The position numbers were made by a program, and so were the translations under genes. From positions 4,002,004-4,066,003 of the forward strand of contig OX465115.1 of assembly GCA_949987565.1 (NCBI GenBank): a stretch of DNA of 64,000 nucleotides, written 5' to 3'. The DNA is from Luidia sarsii. Taxonomy: Eukaryota; Echinodermata; Asteroidea; Paxillosida; Luidiidae. Below, one piece after another: positions 56,601 through 64,000 of the stretch (position 1 is the first letter of the stretch; every line of letters begins with the position of its first letter). A model generated the notes under the pieces. It worked only from the letters and a program-made list of their open reading frames with translations, searched no databases and was not told the origin of the DNA.

Positions 56601-59600
56601 GAGTTTAACGATGCAGTGGATGTCCAAGTTGCGCACCCAAATTCAGGGGGTATGAGCCTCTCGTTACCTGGATGCTGAGAAGGTCGTCGTTGCAACAGCA
56701 GCAGGGACAGACCACCTCGGCCCAGCCCGCCTGCCCGCCCGGCGGGGACTGGGCAGGTCCGGGCTTTTGGGCCCCGCCCAGTTTGGCCAGGAGTGGGGCC
56801 GGGAGGCGGCCCATGAAGCCGCGGCCCGGCCGGCCGCCGACCGGACTGCTGTCCTGGAAGCACTTGAGGGTCAACGACTCCGGCCCTGCGACCAAGAACC
56901 GCCAGGAGAGACACAGACACTGCTTAACTACACGGGCAGCTCTTTTATTGGAAGGCCATCTAAAGCCCTGTTCATACTGGCCTTTTTCCTGTAAAACTTA
57001 CAGCGACAATGGGATCTTTGCCTGTGTTAAGTTCAGTGTGGACAGCCTAGGACATTTTCCTCTCAGTTACTTTTCACCCAGTCAAAGTTTTTTCTAGGTC
57101 GTTTTTGTTCAATTTGTTTAAAAAAACAGAGGTCTCGTGTTGAAATCCCGGTCCAGTCAAAGTTTCCTTTGCCATTTTTCAATCTATTTTACTTAGGTTT
57201 GTTTTCTTTCAAATAATACAGTTTACTGTTACATGCATCTAATCCAATAAGGTTTTGCCCTTGCGCGACGTGATAAATATCATGTTATATCTATGATCCA
57301 TGCATCTACATGTAGATTAAAATCTATACAGGGACTGGTGCCATGTTAAATCATAGATAGAATATCTTTTCTGCATCGATGAGAATGCAATATTGAGCTC
57401 AACACTTCTCCACATCTACCTTGCAAGGGTGGAAGGTAGTCAATCCACTCCGAAGACTTGTGGAAGCATCCACCGCTGGAAAACTGAAAGAGAAAAAGAA
57501 ACCACTCGACTTCATCCAGCAATTAGTTGCAGCCTCCTGAGTCTCCTCTCTCACTTTGAACATCTGAACCGCGAAAACGGGGTGAAAATCTTGTTTAGCC
57601 GTGAAAAGAGAATTCAGTGTTTTCAACCGTATTTCATGGTTACAGAGTTAGCCAATAGTTTTCATGGCATTTTCACAGTGTTTTCACCCCTCCAAGGCCA
57701 CATTCCTGGTGGTAAATGGCTAGAGGCAGTTTCCAAGTTTCTGGGAGTGACAGTTACAAGGACACCATACAGTACCTCTATGGTGGCTGGGGGATCCTAC
57801 TTGTAATCAAATTAGCCATCCCTCAAGGCTGGAGTTTGCCACCCTAAATATTCACATTTTTTTCACGGTCTCTTTAGTGACCTGAAAAAATCAGGTCAGA
57901 GAGGTGATTTTCAAGGTACATTCACTGTAAAATGCGCCGTGAAATCACAGTAATTTTTTTAGTTTCACAGAGAATTTTCACCCCTTTGTCATGATTTAGA
58001 TGGTCACAATGTCTCACACTGACACACTCCAGTGAACTTCCTCTTCTCGCCCCAGTGGTCACACGGGAGGCAAGATCCTGCACGCTCCAGTGGCTGCACT
58101 GGGCGGGAAAAATTATTCACGCCCCAGCGCTTTCACCAGGCATATAAACATTCATGACAGTCATGACAGTTGGATGACGGGCAGAGTAACACACTCCCCA
58201 AAACGTTGAGTTACCGGCTCTTTTCAGAGCCACACTCCTTCTCGAAAGTGTTGCTTACACTTTTCCTAAGGGCACTACATGCACCGGGTGACACAGCAAA
58301 GTCAGTTTGAGGTTGGTTTTCGCTTTTGCTGTGCAAAGACCACAGTGTAACAAATGCAGCGGTGATAGTGTGAATGAGGGAGAAGAGAGGGGAACGGTCA
58401 AACTGATGCGAGGACTTACGACGTGGGTGTGTCTTGACGACTGTCGGAGTGGGTTGCCCTTGGACAATCCCTTCAGCAGCCTCTCAAAGTACACCTCTAA
58501 GAGCAGCTTCTGTTGATGAAGGACCCAAGTCGACCGTGGTCAGAGGAATGCTCAGCTTTTAGCGCTCGGACTTAACCCATATCCGCCTGACTGGTCACAG
58601 CACAAACATGTAAACTGTGTTCCTGCCTAAGCCTCTACCACACTCAAACATGTAACAAAAACAACGTGCATTACAAGAGAAAATCCTCAATGGCAGCTTA
58701 AAAATAAAACCTGACAAGAAACTATAAACCAGTGAAAAAAGTACGAAATTTACTTTATTATTATTTTCAAGAAAATCCAAAATATCATACTTGTCAACAG
58801 AACTGTGAATGGGAGAACACCATCATTTTCTCAAACCTAAAGATAGACCACAGAATTTCATGTAGTTCGGCGTTTGTAGCTTTTCTGCATCCTACGGGAA
58901 ATCCCATATCTCAGCTGATATGGGTTAAGGCAATTAGGGTGGAGAATGTACGACCCTCTGATCTCACAATGGTTACACTCTACATGTAAGTAAGACATGG
59001 ATGCTATTTTTTGTACCGGTCATTTGGCTTTGTTTGAGGCCAAAGTGTCCTTTGCTGAAGAAAAAAAAAACTCACAGCGGCTTCTGGGAGCACAGCGTGT
59101 CGGTGCCTCGTTGACACGACCTCCTCAAGGAACCTCTTGAGGTGACTGTTGGCCGACGAGGCGAGAGATTCACTTTCGTCCTGAATGAGGCAACACAGAG
59201 GGAGGTGTTAATCAGTGTCCTCTAGCAAGACTTTCACGCGTTGCAATTTTTTTCAGTCTTGTGAAAGTAATAGGCGAAGATGGAATTTAAAGAATTTGTT
59301 TTTCGTATTCTGTTTCTCTATCTCATTTAATTTATAGTTCTTTTTTGTTCTTTTCGCGGATACAATCCCATCCAATCCCATCCCCTCCCTCCCACCATAT
59401 CCAATTTAATCATATCTAATCTAATCCTATCCCATCCCATCCTATCCCATCCCAACCCATCCCATCCCATCTCATCACATCCCACCCAATCCCATCCCAC
59501 CCAATCCCATCCCACCCAATCCCACGCCACCCCATCCCATCTCATCACATCCCACCCAATCCCAGCCCACCCAATCCCATCCCACCCAATCCCACGCCAC

Positions 59601-62600
59601 CCCATCCCATCTCATCAAATCCTACCCAATCCCATCCCATCCCATCCCATCCCATCTCATCAAATCCTACCAATCCCATCCCATCCCATCCCATCCCATC
59701 CCATCTCATCCCATCCCACCAAATCCCACCCAATCCCATCCCATCCCATCCCATCCCATCTCATCAAATCCTACCCAATCCCATCCCATCCCATCCCATC
59801 CCAACCATCCCATCCCATCTCATCACATCCCACCCAATCCCACGCCACCCCATCCCATCCCATCTCATCAAATCCTACCCAATCCCATCCCATCCAATCC
59901 CATCCCACCAAATCCCACCCAATCCCATCTCATCCCATCACACCAAATCCCACCCAATCCCATCCCATCCCACCCAATCCCATCCCACCAAATCCCACCC
60001 AATCCCATCCCATCCCATCCCATCCCATCTCATCCCATCTCATCACTTCCCATCCCATCCCATCCCATCCCATCCTATCTCATTCCATCCCACCAAATCC
60101 CACCCAATCCCATCCCATCCTCTCAATCTCATGGTTTCAGGCAGCCCTTCCTCTGATCCGCTCACCCTGAGCAGTTTGATGCAGGTGCTCAACGAGACTG
60201 TACCGTCGTCAATAAGTTGCACCAACGCTGAGATGAGACTGCCGGGCTCTTGTTGACGGATCAGCTGACCAAGATAAACACAAACAAGTCACAATAACAC
60301 CACGGTAACAGTAAACATGGCAACAGAGACCCCTCGAGGTTCCTTAGGCTTTTGAAGTTCTTGGATTCTGAACCACTTGGTGCCTTGACCTCCAAAGCGG
60401 GCCCAGTGTGAAAGGGCTACTACTGCCAAGGTTTTTGTGGCTCACGTGGGGATAGTGTGGATGCTCCGGGTGAAAAAGGGGATCTTCGGGTTCTTGCTGC
60501 CTCCGGTCCTTACCTGGGCCAGGTGGGAGAACTGCTGGTCGCCCTGGAGGAGCAGGGAGGGGTGCTGGATGCAGAGCTGGGTGATCTCCTCACCGGACAG
60601 GGTGCAGAGGGATGAGGCGGCCTGCTCCAAGTTGCCCAGGCGGAGGTAGACACTGGCAATGGCCAGACGGTCCAGATTACCCCAACTGCAGGAGACAGCA
60701 ACGGATTTATTCATACTGTCTTTATACAATCACTGACACAAACTAACAACTAACATGAGACAAGGTGAGGTGAGTTTGGGAAGATGAGGAAAAAGTGAGG
60801 TAAAGTTAGGTGAGGAAAGGTGAGGTAAGAAGATAGGTGAGGTGAGGTGAGGTGAGGAGAGAAGCAATGACAGGTGAGGGGTGAGGTGAGGTAAGAAGAG
60901 AGGTTAGGTGAGGGGAGAGGAGGGGAGAGGTGATTGGAGAGGAGAGGGGATGGGAGGGGGAGGAGAGGGGGAGGAGAGGAGAGGAGAAGAGAGGAGAGGA
61001 GAGGAGAGGAGAGGAGAGGAGAGGAGAGGAGAGGAGAGGAGAGGAGAGGAGAGGAGAGGAGAGGAGAGGAGAGGAGAGGAGAGGAGAGGAGAGGAGAGGA
61101 GAGGAGAGGAGAGGAGAGGACAGGAGAGGAGAGGAGAGGAGAGGACAGGAGAGGAGAGGAGAGGAGAGGAGAGGAGAGGAGAGGAGAGGAGAGGAGAGGA
61201 GAGGACAGGACAGGACAGGACAGGACAGGACAGGACAGGACAGGACAGGACAGGACAGGACAGGACAGGAGAGGAGAGGAGAGGAGAGGAGAGGAGAGGA
61301 GAGGAGAGGAGAGGAGAGGAGAGGAGAAGAGATGAGAGGAGAGGACAGGACAGGACAGGAGAGGACAGGACAGGAGAGGAGAGCAGAGCAGAGCAGAGCA
61401 GAGCAGAGGAGAGGAGAGGACAAGAGACGAGACAAGAGGAGAGAGAGAAACAAGATTACAGACACTCACGTGTATCTTCCAGGAATTCCAGCAAAATTCA
61501 CACTGAAAGGGATAACAAATTTTGAGATTGAGGTCTGCAGACTGGATGGACAAAGAGTTGACAATCAGCATGATCATTTATATGATAGCCATTTACAATA
61601 TATCCAAATCAGCCAAACCATCTGCACTGCCAGTCAAGGTAAACTACAAATACAAGAAGCTATACTCTTCCACAATAATGTAAACCACATCCCAAATCAT
61701 ATTCAAAACTGGCAGTGTGCATAGTAGGTCCCATGAGAGGCCAGGGCGCGCAGACCTGTCACAATTAAGTCATTGATAACAGGACCATGAGTCTGGATTT
61801 CACCACAAAGACAGAGATCTCTGCAATAACCCCTACTCTTTCAAGCTCGCTGGAAATCGCACCAGCACCAACCCGTAGTCTGATCAGCCTTGGCTTCCTA
61901 GGAAAGTTGTACCAGTTTTTCATAGTCATACTGATGCATCATTGCTTTGCTTTCAATCACACAGGGACAGTTTCAGGACAAACAGTTTCAGTTTGTTGAG
62001 ACCGGTACGGACATGGAGAGACTTCTAAACTCGCGGCAGGGATACAGTCAAACTTGCTCTTCTTTTATGCGACTCTTATATTAGTCTCCTTGTGACGATT
62101 TCACCTTTTGCTTGTACTTTGTGTGCTAAGTGCCGTAGTTTAACAGTCTGTTAAACTAAAGTCAATTAAATTAATTGATGACATGACCAGGAGTCTGGAT
62201 TTCACTACGAGGACAGAGATCAGAGTCTGCGATACCCCCCACCTTTCCAGCACCAATTGACAAGCACCAGACCGTAGTCCGTTCAGCTCGTACCCGGGGC
62301 TTTCTGTTGCATCCAGGGAGTGGCCAGTCTTAGCTAGTCTAAGTCTAAGCTTCTCAGGAACGGTAACCTCTACTTTTTAACTCTATGCAACAACGGACAC
62401 AAAGTCTCTCAACTCACTGCTGACCCGGCTGGTGCGAATCGCGGACTTTGACCAGAACGTCCAGAGCCTTGTCTGGACTGAGCTGGTCGGCCATCTTGGA
62501 GAGGAGGACCACTTTGCCGCAGTGCTCCGGCCCCAGAGAGACGAAGTACTTGAGGATGCTGTCAGCCGTGTCCTGGGTCAGACGCAAGAGGGTTGGTCAG

Positions 62601-63936
62601 TCTGAGACACGACCTAAGACCTAGGACTACTTTCAGAGAGATACTTAAGCGCTGCCTACTTGAAAAACAAAATCACAAGCTATAGTTGAATGCAAGGGGT
62701 GACTAGTCTGAAGCAAGGCATAAGCCTCCATCCCTATTGGTGGTAGACTGCCAGCCAAGGCTGACAAATAGAACTGGGAGGGGTAAATAATCTGAAGCAA
62801 GGCATAAGCATAAGCCTCCAAAGATAATTGGAACACAATGAGAAATAATACAGCTTCTGAAACCTTGGAATAAAACTAACATGCCCAGAGTGAACTGTCA
62901 GCTAAAGGCTGACAAGTAGAACAGGGAGATGGTGACTAGTCTGAAGCAAGGCCTTAGAAGCCTCCATTTATATTGGTGGTAGAATGCCAGCCAAGGCAGA
63001 CAAACAGAACTGGGAGGGGGTGACTAGTCTAAAGCGAGGCATAAGCCTCCATCCCTATTGGTGGTAGACTGCCAGCCAAGGCTGACAAATAGAACTGAGA
63101 GGGGTGACTAGTCTGAAGCAAGGCATAAGGCTCCATCCCTAATTGTGGTAAACTGCCAGCCAAGGCTGACAAATAGAACTGAGAGGGGTGACTAGTCTGA
63201 AGCAAGGCATAAGGCTCTATCCCTAATTGTGGTAAACTGCCAGCCAAGGCTGACAAACAGAACTGGGAGGGGTGACTAGTCTGAAGCAAGGCATAAGCAT
63301 AAGCCTCCATCCCTATTGATGGTAGACTGCCAGCCACGGCTGACAAATAGACTTGGGAGTGACAAGTCTGAAGCAAGGCATAAGCCTCCATCCCTAATTG
63401 TGGTAGGCTGCCAGCCAAGGCTGACAAATAGAACTGGGAGGGGTGACTAGTCTGAAGCAAGGCATGAGCCTCCATCCCTAATTGTGGTAGGCTGCCAGCC
63501 AAGGCCGACAAACAGAACTGGGAGGGGTGACTAGTCTGAAGCAAGGCATGAGCCTCCATCCCTAATTATGGTAAACTGCCAGCCAAGGCTGACAAATAGA
63601 ACTGAGAGGGGTGACTAGTCTGAAGCAAGGCATAAGGCTCCATCCCTATTGATGGTAGACTGCCAGCCACGGCTGACAAATAGAACTGGGGGTGACTAGT
63701 CTGAAGCAAGGCATGAGCCTCCATCCCTAATTGTGGTAGACTGCCAGCCAAGGCTGACAAACAGAACAGGGAGGGGTGACTAGTCTGAAACAATTAGGCA
63801 CAAGCCTCCATCCCTATCAGTGTGCAGACTGCCAGCTCCATACCTGATCAGCTTGTGCTGTGCTGTGCTCATCGAATAGGACCCAGTCCAGGAACTGCAC
63901 CATACCACAGCCTGCTCCAGTCATCAGCTCCTCGTC
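53450..63936 (-). CDS. HPS3: BLOC-2 subunit HPS3-like (C-terminal part, 11 exons)
   Basis: Exons in transcript order: 63936-63844, 62572-62418, 61502-61470, 60685-60514, 60264-60166, 59180-59076, 58509-58420, [one not found], 56885-56668, 55795-55332, 54364-54234, 53616-53450. Except at the gap, all phases agree. Family evidence is order and spacing of weak but consistent landmarks of HPS3: SLAVVCRSVL, IVLDYAQETFGKDSARWAQLLKML, and the end LLQCLPSEGSLSFFLPYI, which parallel the C-terminal region of vertebrate HPS3 as I recall it. The first seven exons are helical, as in the alpha-solenoid of Vps-C/BLOC-2 proteins. BLOC-2 acts on early endosomes to send cargo to lysosome-related organelles. 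The 5' half lies beyond the right edge. Exon 55795-55332 carries a Thr/Pro repeat not expected in the family. Identity should be confirmed by profile search. Confidence 0.75.
53805..54075 (-). mobile_element. tRNA-derived SINE
   Basis: Best copy of the family. Minus-strand reading gives a tRNA-like head (GGTGGTCCAGTGGTTAAGAC, then CGGGTTCCAATCCCGCC). Flanked by CAATGAGG-type short repeats. In the last HPS3 intron. Confidence 0.75.
54234..54364 (-). CDS. HPS3: HPS3-like exon with GC donor
   Basis: Encodes WAQLLKMLLAQTPNDASPSS to ADYMQLLT; acceptor TTATCCAG. The only in-phase exit is a GC donor, ACAG|GCAAGT, which matches the strict consensus of GC-AG introns. Confidence 0.72.
54614..54820 (+). 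mobile_element. tRNA-like SINE head with Penelope-end motif
   Basis: ACTGGATAGCTCAGATGG ... GGTTCATGTCCCGGTCCAGT folds with a perfect GACTGGA/TCCAGTC acceptor stem, directly followed by GGGCCTGACATTTCGATC. In an HPS3 intron. Confidence 0.7.
54996..55230. mobile_element. Decayed MITE-like repeat
   Basis: Two internal near-repeats around TATGGAAGCCTCTAG and resemblance to the patch at 3230-3420. Confidence 0.4.
55332..55795 (-). CDS. HPS3: HPS3-like exon with Thr/Pro tandem repeats
   Basis: Starts SLVTSPCASPALASFILDL, then a coding minisatellite (PTGTT/PTKTT units, 15 bp each, and PTSAPAT units), then LGSLAVVCRSVLDPSAVLPL and IVLDYAQETFGKDSA. Acceptor TTTCTGACAG, donor GTGGGT, exit phase 2. 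Flanking sequences align with the family; the repeat is an insertion. Confidence 0.8.
55895..56450. repeat. 85-bp minisatellite, forward array
   Basis: About six copies containing GGGATGGAGGCTTATGCCTT and CCCAGTTCTATTTGTCAGCC. Lies in an HPS3 intron; the same unit appears inverted at 62690-63830. Confidence 0.92.
56668..56885 (-). CDS. HPS3: HPS3-like exon with Gly/Pro-rich insert
   Basis: Encodes PESLTLKCFQDSSPVGGRPG through a Gly/Pro-rich linker to CPCCCCNDDLLSIQ. Entry needs phase 1, but the previous resolved exon exits in phase 0, so an exon between 56886 and 58419 is missing from the model. Donor GTAACG. Confidence 0.7.
56900..58410. other. HPS3: HPS3 intron, missing exon expected here
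   Basis: Contains a partial tRNA-like SINE end at 57126-57165 and a SINE fragment at 57240-57395. The phase conflict between the flanking exons means one exon (phase 0 in, phase 1 out) should lie here; I could not identify it with confidence. Confidence 0.5.
58420..58509 (-). CDS. HPS3: HPS3-like exon
   Basis: Encodes KLLLEVYFERLLKGLSKGNP to RHTHV; acceptor CATCAACAG, donor GTAAGT; phase 0 both sides. Confidence 0.78.
59076..59180 (-). CDS. HPS3: HPS3-like exon
   Basis: Encodes DESESLASSANSHLKRFLEE to AVLPEAA; acceptor CTCATTCAG, donor GTGAGT; phase 0 both sides. Confidence 0.8.
59365..60122. repeat. (CCCAT)n-type pentanucleotide array
   Basis: CCCAT, CCAAT and CTCAT pentamers with AAATCCCAC variants over 760 bp; begins about 40 nt past the donor of the HPS3 exon at 60166. 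Confidence 0.92.
60166..60264 (-). CDS. HPS3: HPS3-like exon
   Basis: Encodes LIRQQEPGSLISALVQLIDD to STCIKLLR; acceptor CTTGGTCAG, donor GTGAGC; phase 0 both sides. Confidence 0.8.
60514..60685 (-). CDS. HPS3: HPS3-like exon
   Basis: Encodes WGNLDRLAIASVYLRLGNLE and ITQLCIQHPSLLLQGDQQF; acceptor GTCTCCTGCAG, donor GTAAGG. Helical-repeat character. Confidence 0.85.
60765..61445. repeat. (GAGGA)n and (ACAGG)n pentanucleotide array
   Basis: Almost pure GAGGA units with an internal block of ACAGG units at 61201-61270 and GAGCA near 61380. Strictly purine on the plus strand over long stretches. Lies in an HPS3 intron, about 25 nt past the microexon donor. Confidence 0.95.
61470..61502 (-). CDS. 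HPS3: HPS3-like 33-nt microexon
   Basis: Encodes VNFAGIPGRY between split codons; acceptor CCCTTTCAG, donor GTGAGT. Both phases fit the neighbours, which supports this small exon. Confidence 0.75.
61510..62410. other. HPS3 intron, old repeats
   Basis: Two related segments at about 61770-61990 and 62180-62370 share GAGTCTGGATTTCAC and ACAGAGATC, a decayed duplication. No exon seen. Confidence 0.5.
62418..62572 (-). CDS. HPS3: HPS3-like exon
   Basis: Encodes DTADSILKYFVSLGPEHCGK and LSPDKALDVLVKVRDSHQPG; acceptor CTGACCCAG, donor GTGAGT; exit phase 2. Confidence 0.8.
62690..63830. repeat. 85-bp minisatellite, inverted array
   Basis: About 13 copies with AAGGCATAAGCCTCCATCCC and GCCAGCCAAGGCTGACAAAT, the reverse complement of the array at 55895-56450. 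It fills nearly the whole HPS3 intron between 62572 and 63844. Confidence 0.93.
63844..63936 (-). CDS. HPS3: HPS3-like exon
   Basis: Thirty-one codons DEELMTGAGCGMVQFLDWVL to AQADQ; acceptor TTGTCGTTTAG, donor GTATGG; phase 0 both sides. First exon visible; the gene continues off the window. Confidence 0.75.
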
Positions 63937-64000
63937 CTAAACGACAACCAAGACACAAACCCAGATAGCTCTTATCACCACAAGGCAATCTTGCGTGCCA

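Noticed and set aside
60750..61724. Long Arg/Glu-rich and Ser/Leu-rich frames
   Set aside because: Produced by the GAGGA/ACAGG pentanucleotide array inside an HPS3 intron.

Overview
This is a window of an animal nuclear genome: genes are split by phase-consistent GT-AG introns, introns and intergenic DNA are full of transposons and minisatellites, and no operon or bacterial signal is present. The conserved genes match deuterostome/chordate families, the GLT8D1-SPCS1 pair is head-to-head as I recall it in human, and the repeat load (TACATG runs, Penelope-like GIY-YIG elements, tRNA-derived SINEs, long minisatellites) suggests an invertebrate deuterostome, most likely a lancelet (Branchiostoma). 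The species call is inference.

Layout. (1) 1-1587, minus: a coding stretch running off the left edge, with signal peptide, three Ig-like domains, one transmembrane segment and an acidic tail, unbroken over 529 codons. (2) 6299-18488, minus: a glycosyltransferase 8 gene (GLT8D1 type); seven exons join without a phase conflict, only the extreme 5' exon is not found. (3) 22862-23881, minus: an intronless orphan class A GPCR. (4) 24-35 kb: no convincing gene; a 19-bp and a 21-bp minisatellite, a 1.25-kb hAT-like element with an 8-bp target duplication, and a dispersed TAACGCGAGTCAC motif. (5) 35176-40321: a piggyBac transposon with an apparently intact 821-aa transposase. (6) 41421-43469, plus: SPCS1, complete in four exons. 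(7) 44-48.6 kb: repeat debris including a LINE 3' end and a Penelope fragment. (8) 48853-50482, plus: a two-exon muscarinic-like GPCR lacking the amine-binding Asp. (9) 53450-63936, minus: the C-terminal part of an HPS3 (BLOC-2) gene, eleven exons resolved, continuing beyond the right edge.

The genes do not form one pathway. GLT8D1 is a Golgi/secretory glycosyltransferase, SPCS1 an ER signal peptidase subunit, HPS3 a subunit of a lysosome-related-organelle trafficking complex; two are orphan receptors. The most interesting large-scale signals are the GLT8D1-SPCS1 head-to-head linkage kept despite about 23 kb of inserted DNA, the inverted minisatellite arrays bracketing seven HPS3 exons, and the clean transposon structures (piggyBac, hAT, TTAA MITE pair).
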